From Phoronis australis (taxonomy: Eukaryota > Phoronida > Phoronidae), in assembly GCA_002633005.1 (NCBI GenBank), contig NMRA01000285.1, positions 1-64,000 on the forward strand: 64,000 bases of DNA, in the 5' to 3' direction. Made by a program: the position numbers and the translations under genes. Within the stretch, counting starts at the first letter, position 1, and each line of letters begins with the position of its first letter. Below are positions 14,201 to 29,200 of this stretch, one piece after another. The notes beneath the pieces were generated by a model, which worked only from the letters and a program-made list of their open reading frames with translations, ran no database searches and had not been told where the DNA came from.

Positions 14201-17200
14201 AAAGAACATGGCAGTTGAAGCTACAATCAAGTTACAAAGAAAGTTGAACAAAAGTTATGCTAAGTTTCTAAAGCTCTAATAAGATTGCTTTAATTCTAAA
14301 AAGGTTGTTAATTGTTTCCATTTATACCTGTAGATGATTGTGCTAAGACGCCTTTCAGTAAGTTGTCCCGACTGTCAAGTACATAAAATGTGACGTGAAA
14401 ATTCAATCTAACATGCAGTCCATCACTTTCTGGAACACACCTAACAGACGTCTTTTAACTCAGTTGTTGTACGTCAGTCATAAACGCACAGGTCATAAAA
14501 ATAATGGTTTTGTTTTTCAGAAACAAGACACCTAAATGGTATGCAACTTTTGTTCTCAAAAGGTTGTAGTTTTTTTTTTGCAAAATCTTAAGTTTCATTA
14601 ATTTGCAAAAAATCACAAAGGCCACCAAATGAAAAATCATTTGACAATAAGCGTGCGATTTTTGCTCTGCAATTTTACCAACGCTATAGCAAGAACACGT
14701 TTGACAACATTTTTTACAACAATTCAACCTTCTTAAGTTTTAGCAGAAAGTGACCAAAACCCAGCACGGTTTATGACCGTTTCCATTTACCTAGCCAAAG
14801 CATAGTTTGCAAGAAACAATCCAATAACCACATGACCATGAGTTATATTCAACTATAAAAGAGTATCCCAGAACTTTCTGCAACATTTCCAATCTAGGAT
14901 ATTTCACTTTTACAAATCAGAACTTCTTACTAAGGCAATTATAAACTAAGGTAATCAAGGTCACGCATCACACCGTCATTCTGTAATAAATTTTATTTGA
15001 CCATTCCAACAATATTTACATTGTTCTATAAATTGAGATTACTTTTGTTTTTTCTTTAAATTGTAAATCCCCTCCATAAACAGGATAGACTGACCACAGC
15101 GTGGACGTGAAGCATGAAAGGTGTATACAAAGCGTGTATGGTGTAAAGCGGGTGAACTCACAGGGAGGAAGAGTTTGAATCTCCGTGCTCGACTTACTGG
15201 ACGTTGGCCAGCCCGCATGTGTCCAGTGGCACTGTCCACACTGTTTGGGTTGACAGCTGGCCTAAAACCAAGATGAACACATTACAATGCAGACGTCGCA
15301 CTGGAGTTAAAGAGGGTGTTGGAGACAGCAGATGGCCAGTGGGCTCCATGTTAATTTTCATCAAAGGAAAAAGGGCCCTGTCACACCACACGCATAGTCA
15401 GAACATTTGAGCCCGTCTTAACTTCCTGACGAAAAAGACTGGGGATGGGCAGAAACAGAAACTCTGGCCCAGAAAAGGCTTCAAATGCAACACTGTCCAA
15501 GGAATTGAGATTACACAATACTTATAGAGTAGGTTCATACTTGTTTCATAACCAGTTATCAAGATGGGTCTGTCAATGTTCTTGTTTCTTAACTAGTTAT
15601 CAAGATGGGTCTGACAATGTTCTTGGTGTGACAGGACACTAAAAGTAAACCCTTATCTTATTTCAACATGATGGTCTAAAATAGACGAGAAGAACTAACT
15701 TACATGTATGACGGTATTTTCTCCTCAATAATTTCAAACAGTGGTATACTACAGAACCTACGGTATGTAGTGGGATTCAGTGGAAGCAAGTAACTAGTAC
15801 GGCAAAATGACAGCAAATACTAAAAATATGTAAAAATGGACACAACTGGATATGGGAACAGATGTTACTGAAGAGGGAGTAAAAAAATAATGCAAAGATC
15901 CATTTGTGGCAAAACAACTCTGTAATAAGCAGGTGTTTCATACCTGAACGTGTCTAGATGCACACTCTTGTGCCAGTGCTGGACACATACTCATCTCTTA
16001 TGAATAGTAAATAACACTTTTAAATGCTTTATTTGATCCCCTTTTCATTAATCTAAACTCAATATTCGTCACTCTAAAGTAATCAATAACTAGCCAGAAA
16101 AACAATATTAAATAAATAAATTCAAATGTCTTGTATAATCTACAAATAAGTATTTGAAAAAAAAATAAAAGAATTTCTTTTTTTGCCCTTTAAGAGGCAA
16201 TCTTGTAAGTGGACCTTTATCAATAATTTTACATGATGATTTATCGGGTAAATCAAATAAAAAAAACTGAGATGTAAACTGTGCTGCTTTATTCACCTGC
16301 CTCAGGAAAAATTTAGAATTTTTTAATCAAAACAGTGCAGCATGTGTGCATGAAAAATAAAGGAGCGCCGATAAATCAAATTGTATTTGAAATGCAATGT
16401 GGGCATGACCACTTTCGATTCTGAGTGCCGATTTTCACTATTAGGTGTTTTACAAATTTACGACTTAATTGTATCTTTTTTAAGAGATTATTGAGCTATG
16501 GAACAAATACGCAGATCAGGATCGTTGATAAGTTGAATATCATATTTAGCAATTTCATGCAAAAATGGGTACAAGTGTAATTACCCACATATGAGAACGA
16601 AATGAATTAATGACAAAGGCACAATGGAATTAGCAATAATCGAATTCCTCCTAAAAAGAAACAAATCAAATTCCTAAACTTGTGATCCGCTTCATCTAAA
16701 GGTATGAAACTCAGGTCATCAATTACACAAACATTCGTCTGACATGATTTCACGTTTCAACAAGTTTTTCACAGCATGTGTCAAGACAGCTAATGAGAGG
16801 AGCCAGAAACTAATAATAGAAAGCAAGTTAGAACACATTAAGTAGAACAGAAAAAGCACACAAGGACATACCAAACACAGCGTGATAATCCTGAGCAGAC
16901 CAGCATGTGAACACACAACATCAAGAATACATAGGAGATGAGTAAGCTTACAGCATGTTGAGGTCATGTCTCAGGACAACAGGGGATCCTTTTAACAAAG
17001 GTTATTTTGTCCATTTGCAGCTAAGATGTGATTTTGCACACACCTCTCTCTGCTGTGGCTGCAAACATGGTGCAGTATTTCTTTGTCAAAATGAACCACT
17101 GCATCTAACATAAATTTGACTACAACTCCACATTAAATTCTAATGACCGCTTTTTTTCTTTTAACTATGATTATTGGTTGACCTTGAATAATCCAAACTA

Positions 17201-20200
17201 CCTTCCTTACCAATGATTTTTAAAATAATTTTTCAACTATTCATAGTGTATCCATAAAACTATTTATTTTTTTAAAATCCTTGGGAATCAGAGAATTTTA
17301 TTTCGTGCATGAAAACATTGTTCACAGGTTCGTTATCATCTGACTGCATTTTTGTAAAAAATCACACTTTTTCACAGAGACCGCCGTATTTTCCACGAAT
17401 TCGTTTTTTTTTCACTCAAAACTTGCAAATTCTAATTCTTGTTTTATTAGCTACAAAACAGTGTCTGGGATTTTCTTTTAAGGACTTTGAGCGCGAGAAA
17501 TCCAATGTCAAAAATCAAGACTTCGCTTTTTTCAAAAATGTTGACATCTTGATTTTTGACATCGGGTTTCACAGGCTAAAAGGCCTTAAAAGGAAATCCC
17601 TGACATTGTTTTGTACCTACAGTGTAACAGAACAAAGAAACAGAATTAATTTTTTGCAAGTTTCGAGCAAATAAAAAAGTTTATGGAAAGTGTGATTTTT
17701 TTAGAAAAAATGAAGTCACGTGATCACGAATGTCTTAATACTGTTTTCGTGCACACAATAAGATTCTGTGATACTCATTGAATTTAAAAATATAACTTAA
17801 TGGGTCTACTATTAATAGTTCAAGTTATTTCAAAAAAATCAAAAATTTGGTAATGAAGGTATACCCTGAGGTTAATTAAACCAATGCCAAGTACTGAAAT
17901 GCATCCACAGCTGCACTGCAAACAGTATCCTTCTAGGGACGTTTGTAAGAATCAATCACAAAAACGGCCACTAGTTGGTGTAGAATGTCAAGCCTATCCA
18001 AAAATTAAAAAAGGCCATTGTCAAAATTTTCATGAAAATCCATTCATGAACTTCAAAGATAGAGAGGTAAACATAAAAATACCACTATGTGGCACGGCGA
18101 TAGTCACATCGGTCAGAATGTCATCTGTTGCCAAGTTCATATAGGGCTCAATACACTTGCCAAAATTCACCCAGCATAGGGTGCAGATACAGCTATGGAT
18201 GCAAAAAAAAATATCACTAGGGGATGCAACAGCAGCCGCAATCATCAGAAAATCAACATCAGTCATGCTGTTGTCAGTAAAACATTCTGAAAGTCTCTTT
18301 AAGATCCAGAGAGAAGTTAGGTGGGTAGAGAGACTGACGCTAAGAAACAGACTTGAAAATATTAATTAAAATGGCTGCTACGTAGAATACCTCTGCCAAA
18401 TTTCACAAACATCCTTTGAGGGATTAAGGAAACAAATGGTGGCAGAGTAGTCAGACCGTCCTAAAATCAACATCAGCTGCTGCCTTATTAGAGGAGCACA
18501 TCTGCCAATTTTCATGATGAACCTTAAAGCAGTTTATCGGATATTCTGAAGTGGAAGCCAAAAACGTCAAAAATAATGAACATGACCACTGCATAGGTGG
18601 TGCAGAATAAGACGAATCCATCCAAAAATAGTAACAAATCGTTATCTTCTTGATGCAAACCAATTTGAAAAATTTAATGAAAATCTGTCCAGGAAGTCTG
18701 AAGATACACATTCAAGTAAACATAAAAAATAAAATTGCCACTAATGGGCACAGCAGTGGTGAATCCATTCTGACAGAAGTTACCGCCATCTATTGTCACA
18801 TTCATAGACAATTTCACAATGATCATGCAAGGAGTTAGGAGATACAAACACGGACACAAAATATGAAATTGTCAAATTAGTTGGCCTCATCCGAAAATCA
18901 ATGTCAGCCATAGTTTCCTTCGCAGGAACATTGTGTCAATTTTCATGATACTTCAAGCAGTTTGGCAGCTAAAGGGGTGGGTGCAAAAAACAGACCTGAA
19001 AATAATAAAAATGGAAACTGGGTGGCGAAGAATACATCGAATCCGTCCAAAATTGAAAAGGCAAAGTTGTTTCCTTAACATCTATTTGTGCAATTTCATG
19101 AAAATCTATTTAAGAACTCCAAAAATACAGAGGCGAATTTAAAACAAAAAAATTTGCCACTAGGGGCCAGAGCAGTATTCAGATCAAACTGAATCTCATT
19201 GTCATCTGTCATTCATTTCACAGGAACACATCTACACGGGGTTTAGGAAATACAGCAGCGTAAACTGGACACCAAAGACCCAAACAGAGAGAATGGCAGT
19301 ATACATCCACATTATGTGGATGTATAAAAAACAGTTTAGTTCTCTTCATATCCACATTATACAACAGTAATTTGATTTTTGAAACAAAGATGATATTGTA
19401 TTCTGATCAGATATTGTATTTCAAATTCTGTTTTTTATTCAAAATTGTCAGTGTTTAATTCAGAAGTGCCACAATAAAATCCCTGACACAGCCACTCTGG
19501 TACACAGCACCTCTGCACGCCTCCCATACAACACGCAATCCAACTAACCTAGGGGAGAGTTTCACCCGAGACACTGACAGTCACTCTGGTACACTGCACC
19601 TCTGCATTTTCCACACACAACACCTGATCTAACTAACCTGGGGGACAGTTTCACCTGGGACACCTCCAGGGTCTCCGCTCTCCCTAGGTTACTGGTGTTG
19701 CCCTCCGACCTCGTGCGGATGATCCTCTTCTTCCTCTCCTTAAACAGCATGCGATGCTCCGCCTCACTGTCTGTCTCTGTATTGCTGCCCCGCCTCTTTC
19801 TCTGCCCCCTCCCACTGTGGGGACTGTGTGAGGCACTCCTACGATGGATGCTCAACACTCGGACATTCTTCTTTTTGGCCGGCTCAGACCTGCTGTGTAG
19901 ATAAAGACATCAAGACTAAGTAATTTATTGACAATAGATGATGTAAGTTATGAAAGTATTCTCTTTGATTCAAAATTTAACCTTTTCTTAGACTGCTACA
20001 TTTTCTACCTTCAGTTAACTACCCATTGTAAGACAATTAAAATAACTGGCTAATAAACAAATGAACAGAGTGGTCCCTGTTATCAATCAAACATACCGTC
20101 TTTTTAAGAAATAAATCCTGAAATATTACGCAATATGAAGATGACCACCAAGCTGTTATCAATCAAACATACCGTCTTTTTAAGAAATAAATCCTGAAAT

Positions 20201-23200
20201 ATTATGCAATATGAAGATGACCACCATTCAATACTGCAGTATGATAAAGAACCATATAAATCATCATCCATGAAAACAGTAGACACACTGTCGAGACATC
20301 ATTTTACACAACATACTCCAGAAACGGTACATGGATCTAAATATTACAGTGAAGCACCTAACACTTCAAACACGAGCAACGCTGAGGTTTGAAATGCGCC
20401 TGCAACAGCACTGCAAACGGTGTGCTTCTATGGGTGTTTTTAGAATCAGAAAAATGGCCATTAGATGGGGAAGTTTGCGCCAAGCTGATGTGAATTGAGA
20501 CGGTGGCATCGCCTCTGTAATACACAACTAATTGCCAAATTTCATGAAACTAAGCCAAGGAACTCCTAAGATATAAAGGCAAACATAAAAAACCATTGGC
20601 ACTAGGGGGCACAGCGATAGTTCTGTTGCCATCTCTATAAATGCTCATCTGCCAAATTTCACGGGTAACAAGATATGCCCCTAATGGTCGCCAGAATAGT
20701 AAAAAATATCCAAAAATAAACATCACCCAGGGTCTTAGCATCAGGAACACAACCACCAATTCTCACAATCGTCCTTTGAGTGGTTTGGGAAATAGAGAGG
20801 CAAACGTCAAAATCATACAAAAAATTTTAATGGCCACCTGGTGGCGCAGGAAACGTCAAACCTGTACAAAAATTGTAAGGCGTTGCGATATCCTTAAAAA
20901 AGGCCTATTTACCGAATTTCATGAAAATACATTGATGAACTGCAAAGATACAGAGGTAAATGTAAAAAATAACATTTTGCTACAAGGCGGCACAGTCACT
21001 GTGGTTTGTCGTCGGCGCCATAGAAAAAAAAACAGAGAGTGCAGGTAGTCTGATGTCATTTGCGGTGCATCAGACGTGCGCAGGTCTCATGGTTGGGCCC
21101 ATTGCACAAAACACCTGAGCAAAAGCACGAGAGCCCAATTATGGCTCCTCGAGAAGAAAGTTTTCAAGTCCGCCAGTCGCCTTTAGGAAAACGGACAGAT
21201 GTTTCCATTTGTTGCCATGCACTATATATTGTAGGCATGTAACATTGCCATCCAGTAGGTTACTCCTTAGTCTATAAAAAGCTGGGCAAGACTCTACCAG
21301 GTGTTTAGGAGATTCTACGTCAGTACCACACTCGGGACACACAGGGCTCCCCATATGCCCAGTAATGTGTCTGTGTCGGGCTAGGTTGCAGTGGCCCGTC
21401 AAAATTTGAATGACGTGTCTTATACCCAATCTATCTAGACTCAGAAGGCTTTTTGAACCTTTTGGTTTGATCACGTTGGGAAAACTCTCCTTGGTCTCTC
21501 TGCAGGAGTTAAGTGATGCCCACTGGGCTGCTGACTGGGTATGTACCCAGTTGCGTATACTCATCCTGCAACATCCGTAAGATAACGGGATAGCAGGTTC
21601 AAGCACAAATTAATGCAGAAGCTTAATCCTATCTTTGCGAGTCTGTCTGCATTCTCATTGCCATCAATTCCCACATGGGCCTTGACCCAGCGTATATTGA
21701 CGGTTCTTTCAATTGCAAGCTTGTTAAGCTCATTAATACAAGCATTAACACAACAAGAGTTGACCCATAGTTTCTTTAAGGCTTTTATTGCTGCCTGGCT
21801 ATCTGAAAAGATGGTAATTGCAACAGGAAGGCTTGGAAAGTAGACCCCAGCACCTGTATGGCCATTTTTCAGTTTAGAGCCGTCCGTATGACAAACCACC
21901 TCATTCTCGTGTTCTGCGGTAGGCCATCCATCGCCAATTTTCGTGAAGAAATTGTTTGTGTGCTTTAAAGCTGTGACCTGGACATCACTAGGCATGTTCC
22001 ATAGTTGCCCAGTCTTGGCCATTAGCGCTTTAGGAACACATCTTTGAAATTTCACAAAGCTCCTTCAAAGGGTTAAGAAGATTCGGCCCCAGACGCAAAA
22101 AAAAAACAAAATCACCACTAGGAGGTGACATAGTTGTCGGACATGTCCGAAATTCAACTTCAGACCAGGTCCTCTTATCAGGAACACATCTGTATATTAT
22201 CATAATGATCCTGTAAGTGGTATGGCAGGTAGGGAGGTGGATGCCAGAGAACGGATGCAAAAAGAAACAAAAATGGCCACCAGGTGGTGCAGAAAACATC
22301 AAATCTGCACAAAAATGGGAAGGCGTTGTCATCTCCTTAATAGAAACATATTTGCCGAATTTTATCAAAATACATTACTGAAATCCGACAATACAGAAAC
22401 AAACGTAAAAAACATTTTGTCATTAAGGGACACAGTGGCATCTGGATCAATTCAACACTCATTACTAATTATTGACGGCTCCAAAAGGAACACATCTTTC
22501 AAATTTCACAAAACTCCTTCAAAGGGTTAAATACATTTGACTGCATACCTATTTACAGAATTTTATGATAATCTGCCAAAGAACTCCGAAGGTACAGATG
22601 CAAACGTAAAAAATAGAATTTCTACTAGGGGACATAGTGGTATTCGGATCGGTTCGAAACTTGTCACCATCTGTCGTTAGCCACATAGGAGCACACTAAC
22701 CTTCAGTTGCCAAATTTCAATAAGAGCCTACAAGGGGTTTAGGAGATACAGCCGCAGAAGCTGGACACACGTACGCCCAGACAGAGATGACAGCAATATG
22801 CACCCACATATAAATAATTGGGAACATAAAAACACAAAAAAGTTTTTATTTTGCACTCAGTGACTTCTAAACTAACATTGTCTAACACACCTGACTACCA
22901 TGGGTTTACTGTTGACCAAATGTCCTGGCGGTTTGTGGCGAACTGGTAGGGTGTCCGAGATCTGCAAAAGATACAGATAGCATAATTCTAACTGAAATTA
23001 AAGACTGGGGCATTTAACGTGACTTTTTAAACAATTGTCAGAAGAGGAAGATTTAATCCTTAGTCATTTTCAATTAAACCGAACTGAATTGATTGAGTAG
23101 GCAAGGGTAGGTGACGTCATGTATACAGTAGAAGAAATATGAGTTAGACAAGGAATAAACTGGTTCACTGCCTGGGCGTTGCATGGAGTCAGCACATTAT

Positions 23201-26200
23201 GATGCATGAGTGATAACCCTACAGCTACATACTGATCATGGAAACTTAAGAACAACTATAATCAAGAACACAGTAAGCTAAGTCAGATAATGAAGAATAA
23301 ATTCTTGTTAGAATAACATCAAGAGCCATTTCCCCTGATTGTAGCTAAGATCGTCATATGAGGATGATTATGAATGGACGGAGTGAACTTTGTAAGAAAC
23401 ATTGCAACTAACATAAATTCTACCTTTGACCTTTTTACGGATAGTGTGAGACGTCATGTACCAGTCATCTAAAACAGCATTCGTCTGCCACTTGTTGAAG
23501 ATAAACATGTCCGGCATGGCAGTTGAAAAGCTATTCACTATTCACATAGTTTGGATCCAATTAACCAAAAACAAACCTTGTGATATCTTTAAATGACGCA
23601 CCACACCACAAGCGCAAATGACCAATACACTGTAATTAGATCACTGTTCCCACACTAATGCACAAGAGTCGCCCTTTCTATTGGAAGTTGCACACGGTGA
23701 ATTAAAACTGGCGTATTCCATGTACATGAACAGTTTTAAAAAATTGACTTTGACTGAACTTTACATCATTTATAATCAGTTGGTGCATGTTCCATTGCTC
23801 AAGACACCAGCGGAAAAGAATCTGCAGACGGAATGACTGCCATGATGTAAAAGCAAGATTGTGTTTCTTTACTTCTGGCTTGAACTGTAGATACAAGTAA
23901 ACACTCAAGGTAACATGTAATGGACCTACAGCCAGTTTAGCAAGCAGGCAATCAGTTATGTGGCCTTTCCTGGTTCTGGATTGGTTGACTCCTAGCCTTC
24001 AAATCTATGTTGCGCGATGTGCACTCATCCATTTTAGCTACTCATAAAAAGGGTTAATCATGAGTTGCCATACTTCATGACAATCATCACAGGCCACTTT
24101 ATGAAAACTCCAGGCAGAGGTTTAGCTATGACTGGATGTGCAGCATTTCCTATAGCAGGTTCCAACATCTGCTATAGTAAGCCTCAACATTTATTACAGC
24201 AGGCCCCAACATTTGCTACAGCAGGCCCCAACATTTGCTACAGCAGGCCCCAAACATTTGCTACAGCAGGCCCCAGCATTTTCTACAGAAGGCCCCAACA
24301 TTTGCTACAGCAGGCCCCAACAATTGCTGTAGCCAGCCCCAAACATTTGCTACAGTAGCCCACAACATTTGCTATGACAAGCCCAAAAAATCTGCAACAG
24401 CATGCCCCATCATTTGCTACAGCAGGCCCCAACATTTGCTACAGAAGGCCTAACATTTGCTACAGCAGGCCCCAGCATTTGCTAATAGTAGACCCCAACA
24501 TTTGCTGCAGCAGGCCCCAACGTTTGCTCTAGTAGGCCTCAACATACCATCTGCAGTTGGTGCAATTTCTCCTCTTCGATACTGAAGGTGGAACTGGCAT
24601 TGGATTCTGGCCGCACACTGTGTAGGATATCGTTCAGTAGCAACTCCCCTTTGCTAGTCCGTGGACTGACATTCATATCACTACTCCATATAGAGGCTTG
24701 CTTAGTACTAGCAACGTCCTTATTTGTTGGATGGTTCAACTTTTGCATGGACGATTCGGAATGTGTGTGAAAGAGTCTCGGGGGAAGTTTGCGCGAAGAC
24801 GATTTTTGTGTGAATGCCATCACACTCTTGGCAGAGACTTCCTTCAGGGGTATGTTTAGTCGACATTCTGAGAAGGCTGACAGAGGAGATGAACTTGGGT
24901 TGTCATCCTTTGTTGTCGTGTAAGACATGGTCACCGTGGCAGGAGCATGTGAAACTGTTGTCACCGGTGGTTGGTCGTTTCGTATGATTGTTGACGGATG
25001 GGTATTTCGACGCTTAGTACGGTCAGTTAGATTTCTGGCAGCTGGAAGTCATAAATCAGAGCAAAATAATATTAATTAACTTTGATTTTGCTTGGCAAGA
25101 ATGCAAAAATGTTTGCTCTCACTAACATGCCTTGGCTACATTATTTTTATTAACTCAAAAAGAACAGGAGATCACCAAGCAAGAATAAAATTCACAATGC
25201 AGCAACTATTTGGATTGAATAACCATAAACAACTAAATGTACAAGAACTGTATATTACTAATCCAAGTTTAGCATGCAAACAAGTCATGATCTTTCACGT
25301 TCAGTGCCATATCTGTACAAAAAATATTAGACAAAACCTGTCACTAGGACCAAATGTCACTAAAACCAACCTGCATGGTCTCTGACTGGTCCTAGATCCT
25401 TCTTTAATGACGACTTTTCTTGGTTGTTTGAAGCTGGTATCTTTCGGCCTGCCTTCAGGCCATTGTTGTTGTTGATGCTAGTTGCCTCTCTGTTGGTTGC
25501 TAGGCGACTACCGCTGGGTTTGGAGTTACTGGGTGAATGGGCTGTGGCCACCATGCTGAAAACAATATGACAATTATGAACAGACCATTTAACATGACCT
25601 TCAAATAACAACAACATGGCAATAACTGCAGTTGGTGCAAAAGGTTTTCAAAATATTATCCTCCTGACAGTGGGTCTCTTTACGTTCAATTCTCAAGTAC
25701 AAGTTTTAAATAATTTTTGTCTGTGGTAATGACCACGGCGCTTTAAACAATTGGGAACTCAAAAACAAAATGTTTGAGAGGTAAGGGTTGGTCATTTACT
25801 CAAATATTCAATTCAGGAAAATGCACCAGACTCGCATTTAAGATACAAATGATACAAAGTTGGAAAGTACTGCTATGTTCCCACCCACTGAGATTCTGAC
25901 ACGAAGACGAGCGAGTTCCGTGAAAGTCTGACCGACTTTCAAGGAAGTCTCAATCTTATAAATTGGTTGGAGGTGGTATGCCGAGCCTGGGTATACAGAA
26001 GTGAAGATTAGCACAGTTATACTGACTCAAACATGATCTGCCTGTGCAGGTGCACTACCAATGCTAACATTCACAAGGTATTCAATACCCTACCCTGCCA
26101 CTTGTGTTCACCTGAGTAAAGTGGAGTTTGAAATCCCAGCATAGATGTGACTCTACAACAAGAAGTCTCACTACAACATCATATCAGTCCTGTAACATTT

Positions 26201-29200
26201 ATCGGCAGATATTCCTGGTAGACATTCAAGTTGTCAGTAGGTAATTGAAAATCAAAATTTTCAGTTAATACACTTTTCGAAAGTTATACATTTTTGTGAT
26301 GTTGTAAGGAGTCCTACCTGGAGGCTTTATTGGCAAGACGTGTCATGTTCCTGGGGAGGCGTGGTGCTCCACGCAAACTGCGCAAGTAACGTCTGACCCA
26401 CTCCTGAACCCCATAGATGCTGTTCAGCTCTGACAGGGTGATACGGGACCAAGGATTTGTGTCGTTGAGATCAAGTGCAGACACAGCTACTGCACGACCG
26501 ACCTAGAAGGACCAGAGTCTTAATTAAAAGCACATAGACTGACTTGACCTCTGCGTTGGATTACACAGCTAGTTGGTTCAAATAACTTGTATATTCGTTA
26601 AAAGGTAACATTATTATGGGTAGATGTTGATAGAAGATCCTGGGCATGAAAATGGGATTAGTCACTTTAAGAGTAAGGTCAATCCCAGGTACTGTGGATG
26701 CTTAAAACAAAATTATCATCGCAAACAGTGTGCTTCTAAGGGAGTTTATAAGTATCGTAAAAATGGTCACTAGACTGTGCAGAATGCGACAAAGCTGTTT
26801 GAAAATGGAAAGGCCTCAGTGTCTCTTTAATATAAAACTATTTGCCAAATTTCACGAAAATTGTCAAGGAACGACCAATGACACAAAGGCAAACATGCCA
26901 ATAGGAGGCACAGCTGCAGTTGGATCCGCACAAAAGTTGTAGGCAGCTGTTGTCACACTTATAGGAAAACACTTGCAAAATTTCAAAAAGATCCTGCAAA
27001 GAAATACATCCATGGATGGGGAAAAAAATCACCACTAGGGGATGCCACAGTTGTCAGACCCATCCAAAAATCAACACGAGCCATAGTCTTTTCATGAGGA
27101 AAACGTCTGCTAAGTTTAATTTGACTGGTTTGGAAGATAAAGAGGCGGACGCAAACAGACTGGAAATAATAAAAATAACTACAACACACCGAATCCATCC
27201 AACAATAAAAGGCATTCTCAGCTCTTAAACTGAGACCTTTTTGACAAATTTCATAAAAATCTATCTACAAACTCCGGAGATACAAAGGTAAATGCAAAAA
27301 ACTGCATCTAGTTTTCATACCACTTGCTGCAGAATGCCATTTCTCTACTATGTACACTTTGGGTCAGTTGGCTGAAGTTTTAACTTTACGTCACACACAC
27401 CCTCACACTAATTAGCTAACTTCATCACAAGAATTATTATCATTCATGCAAAATACCTCTTCCAAATGCACTGGTGTGTATTTAGGTGGGAATCCTGGAA
27501 GTGGTGGAGGTGTTGCCCGACCATCGTCCTTGTGAGCCGGTGCAAGCGAGTTCATCATGCGACCAGTGTTATAATTGCACTCCAGAGTGTAGCTGGAAGG
27601 GTCAAAAAACAACAAGATAAATCATAATGTCAGAAAACTAAACAAATACCATTAGTAACTAATGTTTCCCTTACCATAACTTCATTATTACTTTTTGTCT
27701 ACGGTAAAGACAACGGAAGTTTTCAATACTAGCTTGGAGTGTATAGCCACGGTGAACAACAAACTGAAATTTCGGTCATACATAAGTCATTTAAATGACG
27801 ACATACAAGAGACAGACTAGCATCACATTACCTGTGGATGATACCAATAGCCTTGTGTAAAGCCACCCGTCCACTTCCTTCCTTCGACGCACCATCTCTC
27901 TTATCTTTCATATACATGTTGCGTTCAGTAAAGTTACAGCCAGTGAAGTCGAAGTGAGCGGAGTTCATCGAGATTAGCTTTGGGAACAACATGTTCTCCA
28001 CCTGGAGGACAGTAGAACAATGTAAGAATAGCCTAAATCAGGTAAACATTCGGCCCTTTGCCCAGTGTAAAATAGCCGTACTTTGAAAGAATACCCTAAA
28101 TCAGGTAAACACTGACCCTTTACCCAGTACACATATTTTGTACACGATAGATCGGAGATATGCTAATAATGTAACAGACTGACAGGGACAGAAACCAAAT
28201 ACAGAGTTCAGAAGATTGTGAAATGTCATCAGATGACAGACTGAATTTCCAAATCAAATTACAAATCAGCTGATCATGTTGCGCTTTACAAGCATATCTA
28301 TCGATATTTTTAAGAGACCAAACCTAACAGGACAACCCAATGACATACGCGCATTGCTTACTCATGTACAAAATGCTGACTTGCTATGACAAAGTATGCA
28401 CTGGAATGTATCTGTTTCACCTCACAAAGTCAGGTAAGCCAGCCCAGCTAATTTCTGGTAAATCACCAAACGTCTGATGGAATGCCTATCAACTGAACTT
28501 TTTTCAGTGACATTTTTCAGTCCAATCTGTGATCATGAATACAGTGTCTAAGAAAATAAGGTACGGCATTTTGAAGACGTTTGGGAATGTCTTCTGATTC
28601 GCCTTCCATACACATCTGCGCATTTTGGATGCTATACATTTTAAAGGCTACAGCATGTTCAACAAGACCAACGCAGAGAATTGTGCTTCTAGGGATGTTT
28701 AGTTGCGTCATAAAAATGGCCACCAGATGGCGCAAACTACATCCACACGAAATCCATCCAAAAACGGGAACATGTTATCGTTTCTTTAATACAAAGCTAT
28801 TTACCAAAATTTATAAAAATCCATGAGAAACAGAGGAAAATGAAATTGCCACTAGGGGGCACAGCGTTTGCCGGATCTGTCTGAAAGTCGTCATGCTCCA
28901 TTGCCAACTTCATCTAAATACACTTGCTAAATTTAATAAAAATCCTGTAGTGGGTTTAGAAGATACAGCTATGGATGCAAAAAAATTGCGACTAGGAGGC
29001 ACCACAGAAGTCAAAGTCATCAGAAAATCCTCGTCAACCATCCTCTTCACACTAAGAAAATATATGTCAATTATTTCAATCATCCTTTGAGTTTGGTTGA
29101 TAAAGGGGTGAACACCATAAAACAGACTCGAAAACAGTAAAAATGGCCACTAGGTGGCGCAAAATATCTTAAATGCGTCCGAATATCGTAAGATAGTGTC

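Noticed and set aside
17309-17674. 121-codon plus-strand open frame
   Set aside because: It lies on the arms of a hairpin element and shows no domain; inverted-repeat composition explains the openness.
21561-22055. Possible intact retrotransposon gene
   Set aside because: Frameshift between RNase H and the tail, and no reverse transcriptase or endonuclease; annotated as a dead fragment.
23430-23518. Minus-strand frame [20 protein letters not shown] with donor-like GTAGAA
   Set aside because: The only nearby AG leads into a stop in the required phase, and AGBL5 exons 11 and 12 join without it.
24065-24453. Open frames with repeated [11 protein letters not shown]-type peptide
   Set aside because: They are translations of a 22-bp minisatellite inside an AGBL5 intron, with no start context or splice support.
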